Positions 38,253-46,028 of a stretch of DNA of 64,000 nt are shown piece by piece. Under the pieces are notes generated by a model. That model saw nothing but the letters and a program-made list of their open reading frames with translations. It did not search any database and was not told the DNA's origin. The DNA comes from Chakrabartia godavariana (lineage in GTDB: Bacteria; Pseudomonadota; Alphaproteobacteria; Sphingomonadales; Sphingomonadaceae). The position numbers and the translations under genes were made by a program. The DNA is taken from contig RKSN01000002.1 in NCBI GenBank assembly GCA_005518185.1, positions 962,614 to 1,026,613 on the forward strand, read 5' to 3'. Position 1 is the first letter of the stretch, and every line of letters begins with the position of its first letter.

Positions 38253-39128
38253 TCAGGATGCTTTTGACCGGATCGAACGCACAAGCTTTGCTGCGGCATT
38301 GACCATGCCGCGCGGTGCATAGCGCCGGAGCATTTCCTTGGCGACATGCGAAGCCGAGAGCGCCTTGTCCTGCTCCGTTGTCCGCTTCCATTCGACGAAA
38401 GTCCGGTGGCCGTCATAGTCATCCCCGACCTGCCGGTCGGTTGTGTAGTAATAGACGGCAATCGAGTTCCGCCGCGTGCCCGACGGCGTGGTCAGCGGGT
38501 GCGGATGGCCGTGATAGCAGTTGGTACCGGTGTAGAAGATAACCGCCGAATTGAACGTGGGCGTCGCGCGCTTCACGCATTCGCGGCAGTCCTTGTCCCA
38601 CATTTCGAGGTGACCACCCCAGTCCTCCTGCCAGTCCGGCGTGCAATAATAGATGAGGTTGATCACCTGATGCAGCTTCGGGTTGGGATGGCGCGACGCA
38701 TCGGCATGGATCATCAGCCGACCGCCACGGCCGGTCGAATGCAGCCCGCCCCCGAACAGCGAAGGGTCAGGGCTCAGATTGCCGATGCCGGTCAGACGCT
38801 CCAGAAAATCCATCATCACGCCTGATGCGAACTGGTTGATCACATGGCGGATCACCGGCGGAAACTTGTCTTCGTCGGGGCAGCTGATCTTTTCGACATC
38901 CGGGTCGTTGGTGTGCTTGGCATCGCCCGGACCGGCGAGATTCCACAGGGGCGCCGATGGCGGCGGGAAGGCGGCCGCGACCTGCCGGGCAATATCTTCC
39001 GGCAGGAAATTCTCGATGTGCACATGGCGGAACGGTACGCCCTGATCAAAGGACTCCCGCAGCGCCGCCGCCTTGTCGCGCATTGCCTGGCGGCCAAAGA
39101 AGAAGGCCGGGATGGTCTCAGTCGTCAT
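38253..39128 (-). CDS. 2-oxoglutarate/Fe(II)-dependent oxygenase, copy 1
   Basis: This protein of about 291 residues has the prolyl 4-hydroxylase-type double-stranded beta-helix. The Fe ligands are His and Asp in GGRLMIHADASRHP and a distal His in NCYHGHPHPL. The 2-oxoglutarate-binding Arg is in TRRNSIAVYYYT. Such enzymes hydroxylate protein or small-molecule substrates. It has a paralogue directly upstream (copy 2), 30 bp away on the same strand. The ATG at 39128 is followed by TTETIPAFFFGRQAMRDKAA. There is no signal peptide, so it is cytoplasmic. It may hydroxylate a precursor of the cell-surface polymer or a surface-protein precursor, which is inference from context. Confidence 0.88.
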   Translation of the reverse strand: MTTETIPAFFFGRQAMRDKAAALRESFDQGVPFRHVHIENFLPEDIARQVAAAFPPPSAPLWNLAGPGDAKHTNDPDVEKISCPDEDKFPPVIRHVINQFASGVMMDFLERLTGIGNLSPDPSLFGGGLHSTGRGGRLMIHADASRHPNPKLHQVINLIYYCTPDWQEDWGGHLEMWDKDCRECVKRATPTFNSAVIFYTGTNCYHGHPHPLTTPSGTRRNSIAVYYYTTDRQVGDDYDGHRTFVEWKRTTEQDKALSASHVAKEMLRRYAPRGMVNAAAKLVRSIRSKAS

Positions 39129-39157
39129 AAACGGTCCTTTGGTGGCGGATGCGGCGA

Positions 39158-39982
39158 TCAGTGGCGGCCCATTTTCCGGCGGATGGCCGGGGGAACCCAC
39201 TCGTTCAGGAAATGACGGAAGGAGACGGAATAGTCCTTCTTGTCCCCGCTGTTCGCGCGCGGCTGGAAATTGGTGGTGCGGTCCGGCTGGTCGTTCAGAT
39301 CGGCCGTCGAGGTGTAGTAATAGAGCGCGATTGACTGGCGCGAGCGGTCATCGGGGCAGGTCAGGGGGTCCGGCTGCCCGTGCATCGAGTCGAGATTGGT
39401 GCTGAAGACCACACAACTCCCAAGCGCCGGCAGGACGCGCTTTTCGCAGCGCTTCATGTCTTTCGACCACAGCTCGAGATGACCGCCATAACTCTCGTCC
39501 CAGTCATCGTTCAGATAGACGAGCAGGTTCAATCGCCGCCGCAGCCGCATGATCTTGTGATTGTTGAAATCGGCATGAATGCCGAGATGGCCGCCCCGTC
39601 GCGTCTCATGCAAGCCTCCGCCAATAAAATAGGGGTCCGGCACAAGCCCCTGAATTCCAGTCATTTCTGCGAGGAAGGCGATGAAGGGTTCGGTGTTGAA
39701 GGCGTAAATAAGGTTGCGCGAAAAGGCGTCCGGCACGGCTTCGGGGTGATATTGCGTCTTCAGCATTTCCTGGGCGCGCGAAAAGCTGTGCCCCGCCCGG
39801 CTGTCCGGAAAGGCCCGGGCAACGCGACGCAGCGGTTCGGCCGGAAGAAAGTCGGTGAGCGCGATATGCGGGAAAGGACTAGCCTCACGATAGCTGGCCG
39901 CTTGAGCCTGCCCGGCCGCCACGCATTCGTCCTGACTGAAGCGGACACTGTCCCCTTCGATCACGGGATTGAGAACTGACAT
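39158..39982 (-). CDS. 2-oxoglutarate/Fe(II)-dependent oxygenase, copy 2
   Basis: This 274-residue paralogue of copy 1 has its motifs at equivalent places: RGGHLGIHADFNNHKIM (His-x-Asp), SMHGQPDPLTCPDD (distal His) and RSRQSIALYYYT (Arg for 2-oxoglutarate). The two differ mainly in the N-terminal 60 residues and the C-terminus. An AGGAGAAGGTGG ribosome binding region supports the ATG at 39982 over two upstream ATGs. The 196-bp gap to the beta-helix gene's stop contains that gene's terminator and the promoter of this pair. Tandem duplication with divergence suggests two related substrates or sites. Confidence 0.88.
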   Translation of the reverse strand: MSVLNPVIEGDSVRFSQDECVAAGQAQAASYREASPFPHIALTDFLPAEPLRRVARAFPDSRAGHSFSRAQEMLKTQYHPEAVPDAFSRNLIYAFNTEPFIAFLAEMTGIQGLVPDPYFIGGGLHETRRGGHLGIHADFNNHKIMRLRRRLNLLVYLNDDWDESYGGHLELWSKDMKRCEKRVLPALGSCVVFSTNLDSMHGQPDPLTCPDDRSRQSIALYYYTSTADLNDQPDRTTNFQPRANSGDKKDYSVSFRHFLNEWVPPAIRRKMGRH

Positions 39983-40129
39983 GGCCACCTTCTCCTGCAA
40001 CATCCGGTCGCCACGCGGCGCCCCTTCGACTCCATTCACCGCGTCAAACGATACAGGGCGTCAAATGGCCTGCAATGCACGTAAACATTAAGAGTTTTTA
40101 AGGGAGACCCTGCGTCCGGGCACGAAAAA

Positions 40130-40158
40130 GGGCCCGCCCGGCATCACCGGACGGGCCC
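40130..40158 (-). terminator. Intrinsic terminator of the beta-helix gene
   Basis: On the minus strand, GGGCCCGTCCGG pairs with CCGGGCGGGCCC, with one wobble, and is followed by TTTTT. It lies 20 bp after the stop at 40179. This isolates the beta-helix gene from the oxygenase pair downstream. Confidence 0.85.
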
Positions 40159-40178
40159 CGTTTTCGTCAGCTCCGCAG

Positions 40179-41921
40179 TCAGATCGTGCCCGTCAGGAAG
40201 CTCGCCCCGTTGTTCGGGATAAAGAAGCTGGACGACGTGAACGACGAGATCGGCGCGGCAGCAACCGGAACGATCGGCTGCGAGACGACCGGTGTCAGCG
40301 CGATCGACGTGCCCGACTTGTTCGACTTGGCGGCCTTCGCCGCGGCCTTGGCAGCTGCGGCGGCGGCCTTGGCCTGTGCCTTGGCGGCGGCAGCCGCGGC
40401 CTTTGCGGCGGCCTTTTGCTGGGCAGCGGTCATCTGCGGGGCGACCACGGCCGGGGCGCTGACAACCGGCGCGGCGGCGGCCGCCGGTGTCAGGGTGCCC
40501 GCGCTCGTCGCGCTGGTCGTCGATGCAATCGGTGTCAGCGTGCTGGCCAGTGTCGACGGCTGGAGCGAAGCGAGGCTGACCAGCGATGCTGACGTGCTGC
40601 TGCTCGTGCCTGTCGTGGTCGACGACGCCGTGGACGTGGTCGACGTTGTCGGCACAATCGACGTATCGGTAACCGTCACACCAGGGGCTGGCGGCGCTGT
40701 TGTCAGCGATTTGGTCGTCGTTGTCGTCTGGGTCGAGGTGGAGGAGGTGCCTCCCGACGGCTGATAGCCGACGCCCGAGACGACAAGGCTGCTCACCGTG
40801 GCATTCGTGCCAAGGTTGATGCCGCTGATCTTGCTGGCAAAGCTGCTCTGTTCCTTCAGGAACACGTTGCCAGACAGGGTCATTCCGGTCGTGCCCGTCT
40901 GCACAAGCTGGTCGGCGAGGTTGTTGGTCAGCTTCACGCCGGTGACGTTGTCGATGCGGATGTAGAACACCTTGTCATCGCCCGTCGGCGAGATGGACGT
41001 ATTGCCTTCCAGCACGACATCCTTGCCGCCACGCACGGCAATGCCGTTCCAGTAATTGCCGGCGTCCAGCAGCAGGTTGTTCTTGATCGTCAGGCGTTCA
41101 TAGGGGAGGCCGCCGATCTCATCCTGAATGAAGATGCCCTGGCTGCCCGCGCCGGTGCCCGGCATGATCACATTGTTGGAGATCATGATATCGGTCGACG
41201 CCTGCTTGGTGCCATTGGTCCAGAACTGGATGGCATCCGGGTGATCGATCGCCGAGGACTTGAAATCGCGATAATCATTGCCATCGATCAGGACGTTCTT
41301 CACCGCCGTGAATTCCGTGCCGTCGATGCGCAGATTGTGGAATTTGTTGTTCTGAACGACAACGCCGTCGGTGGTCATTGTGCACATGCCGACGGCAAGA
41401 TGCGAAAAGTCACTGCCCTTGACCGAGACGCTTGCGCTGTCGCGGACGAAGATCCCGCGACCCAGATATTTTTCGTCCGCCCCGGTCGAGAAGAAGGTGA
41501 TGCCCGAAAAGGCAACATTCTTCGAATCCTGAACGAGTGCCATGTTGGTGTAGTCTTGGTCCACACCGGTGACGAGCTGACGTCCCACCTTCAGATCCTG
41601 GAAAGCGACGCCATCGCTGCGGATGGCGCGGACATATCCAATGACGGCCGGGTTGGTCGAGGATTCCGACTTGAAGGTGATGGCGGTCGCGGAAATCTTG
41701 TCGTCGACCAGCAGCTCCTTGTAATTCCCCGCCGCGAGAACAACGGTATCGCCGGCCTTGGCCGCCTTGACGGCAGCGCTCAGCTCGGTCTGATTGGTGA
41801 CCCGGATGGTGGCCATTTGTAATCCCCTAAAAGCTTCAACGGGGGACGGCCCAGCGACAATCGCAAGACATGCACCCGTCATGAGCCCTGTTATCGCGAA
41901 GAGACGTAAAACCGTGGTCAC
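40179..41921 (-). CDS. Parallel beta-helix protein with Ser/Thr and Ala/Lys-rich tail
   Basis: This protein has up to 580 residues. Residues of about 36-380 form pectate-lyase-like parallel beta-helix coils (repeats such as VVVQNNKFHNL, VLIDGNDYRDF, VVLEGNTSIS, MTLSGNVFL). About 75 residues of Ser/Thr-rich sequence follow, then an Ala/Lys-rich segment (about 510-540) resembling a basic helical tail, and a short hydrophobic C-terminus. The start is uncertain. GTG at 41921 gives a plausible signal peptide (FAITGLMTGACLAIVAG, then PSPVEA), while ATG at 41816 has AGGGGA seven bases upstream and no signal. It may be a polysaccharide lyase/epimerase or a structural matrix protein. Catalytic residues cannot be assigned. 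Confidence 0.75.
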   Translation of the reverse strand: MTTVLRLFAITGLMTGACLAIVAGPSPVEAFRGLQMATIRVTNQTELSAAVKAAKAGDTVVLAAGNYKELLVDDKISATAITFKSESSTNPAVIGYVRAIRSDGVAFQDLKVGRQLVTGVDQDYTNMALVQDSKNVAFSGITFFSTGADEKYLGRGIFVRDSASVSVKGSDFSHLAVGMCTMTTDGVVVQNNKFHNLRIDGTEFTAVKNVLIDGNDYRDFKSSAIDHPDAIQFWTNGTKQASTDIMISNNVIMPGTGAGSQGIFIQDEIGGLPYERLTIKNNLLLDAGNYWNGIAVRGGKDVVLEGNTSISPTGDDKVFYIRIDNVTGVKLTNNLADQLVQTGTTGMTLSGNVFLKEQSSFASKISGINLGTNATVSSLVVSGVGYQPSGGTSSTSTQTTTTTKSLTTAPPAPGVTVTDTSIVPTTSTTSTASSTTTGTSSSTSASLVSLASLQPSTLASTLTPIASTTSATSAGTLTPAAAAAPVVSAPAVVAPQMTAAQQKAAAKAAAAAAKAQAKAAAAAAKAAAKAAKSNKSGTSIALTPVVSQPIVPVAAAPISSFTSSSFFIPNNGASFLTGTI

Positions 41922-42032
41922 CCGTGCAGGTTAACGGTGACTTCATGGAGATAAAAGTTAATAGCGGTTCTGTTAACCTTTGAGGCGCTCGGATCGCCTT
42001 GGGTTGGCCACGTCACGGCCCGCTTGGGGTTT

Positions 42033-42080
42033 TGACGTCATGACGACACGTCACATGTCGTCCCCGGCGGCGTGACGTCA
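42033..42080. promoter_or_regulatory. Paired TGACGTCA palindromes with central dyad
   Basis: Two identical perfect palindromes, TGACGTCA, lie at 42033-42040 and 42073-42080, exactly 40 bp apart. Between them is GACGACA-N7-TGTCGTC (42042-42062). Further CGTCAC half-sites occur at 42011 and 42049. The cluster lies upstream of the beta-helix gene (minus strand) and downstream of the acyl-CoA dehydrogenase genes. The 40-bp period equals about four helical turns, placing both sites on the same face of the DNA. Confidence 0.5.
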
Positions 42081-42104
42081 TGTAACCGCTTGATGAACTT
42101 TCGG

Positions 42105-42830
42105 TCAGGCAGCCGTTATCGTGGCAAGGCGCGCATCGCTCCGCCGGGTCAGGTCAATCCAGAGACCCCGTCCGCCCGATTGCAGGGCAGCGGCACCGAT
42201 GCGGTCCGCCCAATGGGCGTCGTTACCTGCATGAGAGCGCAAGGTCGCCAGCGCCCGCGTATAATGGTGAAGCGGATATTCCTGCGTGAAGCCGATCGCT
42301 CCATGGACCTGATGCGCAATGGCCGCACCCCGGCCCGCCGCCTGATTGGCGCGCAGCTTGGCACAGCCCACTTCGAAGTCTGCGTCGCCATGGTCCATCG
42401 CCTTGGCCGCCGCCTGTGCTGCGACCGCCACGGCGGCGGTCTCTTCGGCAAGGATCGCCAGGTTCTGCTGGACGGCCTGCTGCTTGCCCAGCGGCTTGCC
42501 GAACTGGACCCGGGTGTTCGCATGGTCGATCGACAGTTCGAGGCAGCGTTCAAGCGCCCCGCCCATGACGGCGACGCTCGCAAGCGCAGATTTCATATGC
42601 GGGTCACCCGCCGCTGGCCCGACGATCAGGTCGGCCACCTCCAGGCCCGGCGCATGATAGCCCACAAGACGCAGGACCGCTTCGGCATCGCCCCAATCGC
42701 CGCCAAAACCGCCATCTGCCTCCGCCACGAGCAATTGCCCGAAGCCCGCCGCCTCGAACGCCGCAAGCGTCGGCTCGGCTGTCAGGAGGCTGGCGGCCGT
42801 CTCCACCAGCTGTGCGCGCATGTCACTCAT
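42105..42830 (-). CDS. Short acyl-CoA dehydrogenase subunit
   Basis: This 241-residue protein is an acyl-CoA dehydrogenase shortened at the N-terminus and middle: typical members have 380 residues and a central beta domain, which is missing here. The C-terminal helical domain is present (ALERCLELSIDHANTRVQFG, then KPLGKQQAVQQNLA, and HQVHGAIGFTQEYPLHHYTR). It overlaps the full-length dehydrogenase gene by four bases (ATGA). Paired subunits of this kind form alpha2beta2 enzymes that oxidise CoA thioesters of bulky substrates such as steroid side chains. Substrate is inferred only by analogy. Confidence 0.88.
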   Translation of the reverse strand: MSDMRAQLVETAASLLTAEPTLAAFEAAGFGQLLVAEADGGFGGDWGDAEAVLRLVGYHAPGLEVADLIVGPAAGDPHMKSALASVAVMGGALERCLELSIDHANTRVQFGKPLGKQQAVQQNLAILAEETAAVAVAAQAAAKAMDHGDADFEVGCAKLRANQAAGRGAAIAHQVHGAIGFTQEYPLHHYTRALATLRSHAGNDAHWADRIGAAALQSGGRGLWIDLTRRSDARLATITAA

Positions 42831-43966
42831 CTCAGTCCCAGCCCCCGTGCCACGATGCCGCGCAGGATTTCCTTGGTGCCACCGCGCAGCGAGAAGCTGG
42901 GCGAGACCAGAAGCAGCAGCCGCAGCAGACGGGCAAGGGCATCGTCGCCCATCAGGTCGATCTCGATCGCCTCCTGCACGGCGCGCGGCAGATCCTGTTC
43001 ATAGGCGTTGCCAAGGTCTTTGGTGATGGCCGCCTCCACGACCGGGTCTTCGCCGCCCGCAAGTTTGGCCATGACCGACATCGACATCTGGCGCAGCGTC
43101 CACAGTTCGGCCGTCGCACGACCGACCAGCGCGCGCGCCGTTTCGGTGGGCTGCGCGGCAACGGCATCGATCAGAGCGACGAGCAGCGCGTGGCTCGACA
43201 GATAACGTTCCGGCCCGCAGCGTTCGAGCGCGAGTTCGGCCGTCACCTGTGCCCAGCCATTGCCTTCCATGCCAACGAGCGCGCCATGCGGCACCAGCAC
43301 GTCTTCAAAGAAGACCTCATTGAAATGGTGCACGCCTGCCAGATCGATGATCGGGCGAATGGTGATGCCGGGCGTGTCGAGATCGATCAGCAGCTGGCTG
43401 AGCCCGGCATTGCGTTCGGACCCTTCCTGCGTGCGCACCAGCGCCAGCATGGCGTGGGCATGGTGCGCGCCCGAGGTCCAGATCTTCTGCCCGTTGATGA
43501 CCCACCCCTTGTCCGTCCGGCGGGCAGCGGTGCGTACACTGGCAAGGTCGGACCCGGCATTGGGTTCCGACAGGCCGATACAGGCATAGGTTGTGCCGGC
43601 GGCCATGCCGGGCAGATATTTTTCGCGCTGTTCCTCGGTGCCGTACCGCAGCAGGAGCGGCCCCGTCTGTCGATCCGCAATCCAGTGCGCCCCGACCGGT
43701 GCACCCGCTGCCAGCATCTCTTCCAGAACAACATAACGCTCGAGCAGGTGCCGTTCATGCCCGCCATAGCGCTTGGGCCAGGTGAAACCGAGGAAGCCGG
43801 CAGCGCCAGCCGCCTTGCTGAACGCCGGGTCAGCCACCTGCCAGCAATTGGCGCGATCTTCCGGCGCGGCGTCCGGCTGGTGCCGAGCCAGAAAATCGCG
43901 GACATTCTGCCGCAGAGCCGCAACATCGCCGGGCGGCGCAAAATCATGAACGGTGAAGCTTTGCAT
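42827..43966 (-). CDS. Acyl-CoA dehydrogenase subunit
   Basis: This protein of about 379 residues has the three-domain acyl-CoA dehydrogenase fold. GFTWPKRYGG is in the N-terminal domain, the FAD-binding middle domain has AGTTYACIGLSEPNAGSDLA and GWVINGQKIWTSGAHHAHAM, and the C-terminal helices carry the adenine-binding RGGTKEILRGIVARGLGL end. The ATG at 43966 follows a divergent operator region; a start at 43984 would add six residues. It is the first gene of a two-gene unit with the short dehydrogenase and divergent from a crotonase, pointing to a CoA-thioester degradation pathway. Confidence 0.92.
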   Translation of the reverse strand: MQSFTVHDFAPPGDVAALRQNVRDFLARHQPDAAPEDRANCWQVADPAFSKAAGAAGFLGFTWPKRYGGHERHLLERYVVLEEMLAAGAPVGAHWIADRQTGPLLLRYGTEEQREKYLPGMAAGTTYACIGLSEPNAGSDLASVRTAARRTDKGWVINGQKIWTSGAHHAHAMLALVRTQEGSERNAGLSQLLIDLDTPGITIRPIIDLAGVHHFNEVFFEDVLVPHGALVGMEGNGWAQVTAELALERCGPERYLSSHALLVALIDAVAAQPTETARALVGRATAELWTLRQMSMSVMAKLAGGEDPVVEAAITKDLGNAYEQDLPRAVQEAIEIDLMGDDALARLLRLLLLVSPSFSLRGGTKEILRGIVARGLGLR

Positions 43967-43990
43967 CGTGGCCGCACTTTGCAATAACGT

Positions 43991-44004
43991 TTCCGTAAAC
44001 GGAA
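43991..44004. promoter_or_regulatory. Palindromic operator between dehydrogenase and crotonase genes
   Basis: TTCCGT-AA-ACGGAA is a perfect dyad in the 49-bp divergent spacer, 25 bases from the dehydrogenase start and 12 bases from the crotonase start, just upstream of the GGAAGGA ribosome binding site. It is well placed to repress both transcripts at once. The shape fits TetR- or GntR-type acyl-CoA-responsive regulators; no regulator gene is adjacent. Confidence 0.5.
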
Positions 44005-44015
44005 GGACAAATCAC

Positions 44016-44819
44016 ATGGGCGCATTTCTTGATGTCGAACGCCGCGATCGCATCGCGATCCTCCGGATGAACAAGCCGGAGACGATGAACGCAATCGGCA
44101 CGCACGAAGATTGCGAGGATATTTGCGCCACGCTGCAGGCGCTCAACGACGACAAGGGCGTCAGCTGCATCATCCTGACCGGCAATGGCAAGGCCTTCAG
44201 CGCCGGGGGCAATCTCAAATCGATGCAGCAGCGCCAGGGCATCGGGGTGCTCGATCAGCCCGATTCCACCCGCGCCAATTACCGCCGCGGCGTCCAGCGC
44301 GTCGCCCGCGCGCTGCTCGACATCGAAATCCCGGCCATCGCCGCCGTCAATGGCCATGCCGTCGGGCTGGGCTGCGACCTCGCCTGTCTGTGCGATATCC
44401 GCATTGCCGCAAAGAGCGCGCTGTTCGCGTGCAGCTTCATCAAGGTCGGGATCGTCCCCGGTGATGGCGGCGCGTGGACGCTGCAGCAGGTCGTCGGCTA
44501 TGCCAAGGCGGCCGAACTCTTCTTCACGGGCGACCGCTTTGACGCGGAGACTGCCAAGGACCTCGGGCTCGTCAGCCGGGTCGTCGAGGACGACAGATTG
44601 CTCGATGAAGCGATTGCACTGGCCGAACGCATCACCTGCAACCCGCCGCGCGCACTGCGCCTGACGAAGCGCCTGCTGCGGGAAGCACAGCACAGCCGCA
44701 TGTCGGACATCCTCGAACTGTCGGCCGCCTATCAGGCCATCGTCCACGAGACGGCAGACAATCGGGAGGCCATCAACGCCTTTGTCGAAAAGCGCCCGCC
44801 CGTCTTCACCGGCGATTGA
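44016..44819 (+). CDS. Enoyl-CoA hydratase/isomerase (crotonase family)
   Basis: This 267-residue crotonase-fold protein has the oxyanion-hole segments IILTGNGKAFSAGGNLKSM and VNGHAVGLGCDLACLCDIRI. SFIKVGIVPGDGGAWTLQQV follows. Where hydratases usually have two Glu, this protein shows no Glu in the first place and an Asp in GDGG, as in some isomerases, so hydratase activity is uncertain. The ATG at 44016 has GGAAGGA upstream; an earlier frame to 43953 has no support. It is divergent from the acyl-CoA dehydrogenase pair and is likely part of the same degradation pathway. The stop is one base from the converging PAP2 gene. Confidence 0.92.
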   Translation: MGAFLDVERRDRIAILRMNKPETMNAIGTHEDCEDICATLQALNDDKGVSCIILTGNGKAFSAGGNLKSMQQRQGIGVLDQPDSTRANYRRGVQRVARALLDIEIPAIAAVNGHAVGLGCDLACLCDIRIAAKSALFACSFIKVGIVPGDGGAWTLQQVVGYAKAAELFFTGDRFDAETAKDLGLVSRVVEDDRLLDEAIALAERITCNPPRALRLTKRLLREAQHSRMSDILELSAAYQAIVHETADNREAINAFVEKRPPVFTGD

Positions 44820-44820
44820 A

Positions 44821-45855
44821 CTAGCGCGCGACGACCCGGGCGATCGGTCGGGACAGGGCCCAGAGGGCCGCCATCATCGCGGTGCCGACCACGCCGTCGA
44901 GCGCATAATGCCAGCCGAGATGGACCGAGGCGATCCAGATCGTGAGCGCATAGACGGTGAAGACCGCCCCCAAAAGGCGGCTGCGCTGAAATCCGCCAAT
45001 GGCGAACAGGCTGGCCATGGCGACGTGCATGGAGGGCATGGCCGAAATTCCGCTGGCGAAATCGACATTGCCCGCCTGCGTCGCCTCCAGCATGTCCTGG
45101 AAATAAAGCGCGCGGACGGCGAGGCCATAGGTCCGCGCCTGAGCGTCAATCGCCTGCAAGGCCGCGTGCAGGCGCACAAAGCCCTCATGCTGGCCGACAA
45201 GGTCATTATAATAGCATGGCCCGGCGGAACCGAGGAACCATGCGCCCAGGCTGCCAATCACCACCCAGGACGCAACCCAGGTACCGATCAGACGGCCGCG
45301 CATCGTGGGATCGTGGATCGCGGCGGCGACCACCATGGGAAAGAGGAACATCATCGGCAGCCAGATCGCATAAGCGGCATCCAGCACCAGCGTCGGCCAG
45401 AGCGACCCGAAGAGCGCGTGCGTGATCTCCCACCCATCATGTCCGCCCAAAAGGCGGTGTTCGAGCGGAATGATAAGCGCATCGAGCGGAAAGCCGCGCG
45501 CGGGCAGCACAACCTGCTTGAACAGCTGGAACAAGGGCAAAGTCACCCCGGTCGCAAGAACGGCGCATAGCATCCAGCGGGTGCGCAGTTCGGCGGGGTC
45601 GCTGGTGTCGCGGAACAGCGACGGCAAGCGCCAGCAGGCGATGACAATCCCGGCCGCAAGAAAGGACAGGCCAAGATAGGCGCCGTTCAGCAGCCCGAGT
45701 TCAACCAGGCTGACATGGGGCCGGAGGAAGAGCGGCCAGACGATGCTGGCAAGAATGCACGCCGACAACAGCGTCAGCACGACCGCGCGCGCCCTGTCCT
45801 GCGATGCGCCGCGCAGACCCGCCCAGGCCGAATACGCGCCTTCCGAAACTGCCAA
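44821..45855 (-). CDS. AUR1-like PAP2 membrane phosphotransferase/phosphatase
   Basis: This 344-residue protein has about seven to nine membrane segments and the PAP2_3-type motifs seen in inositol phosphorylceramide synthases: GSAGPCYYNDL, SAMPSMHVAMA with the catalytic His, and SVHLGWHYALDG with His and Asp. In eukaryotes AUR1 transfers phosphoinositol to ceramide. In bacteria such proteins may work on sphingolipid or other lipid head groups, which would suit a sphingomonad. The TTG start at 45855 has GGAGG nine bases upstream. It converges with the crotonase gene. The 173-bp gap upstream holds no gene. Confidence 0.85.
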   Translation of the reverse strand: MAVSEGAYSAWAGLRGASQDRARAVVLTLLSACILASIVWPLFLRPHVSLVELGLLNGAYLGLSFLAAGIVIACWRLPSLFRDTSDPAELRTRWMLCAVLATGVTLPLFQLFKQVVLPARGFPLDALIIPLEHRLLGGHDGWEITHALFGSLWPTLVLDAAYAIWLPMMFLFPMVVAAAIHDPTMRGRLIGTWVASWVVIGSLGAWFLGSAGPCYYNDLVGQHEGFVRLHAALQAIDAQARTYGLAVRALYFQDMLEATQAGNVDFASGISAMPSMHVAMASLFAIGGFQRSRLLGAVFTVYALTIWIASVHLGWHYALDGVVGTAMMAALWALSRPIARVVAR

Positions 45856-46028
45856 ACCGATTACCCTCCAAGGCGATCCTTCGATCTGTCCTCGGTCCAG
45901 ATCGTGACTTTGGCGCGCCTTTTGTCACACAAGTGTAACATAAGGCAACTCCGGCGGGTTGCGCTGCCAGAATTTCCGGTGGCGGGATATGCGGAAGCCG
46001 CGGCGCCGCAGCGCGGACCTGTCAGCCG

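Noticed and set aside
40320..40430. Apparent GC-rich tandem repeat in DNA
   Set aside because: It encodes the Ala/Lys-rich tail of the beta-helix protein; the periodicity comes from Ala and Lys codons and is irregular, so it is not a separate repeat array.
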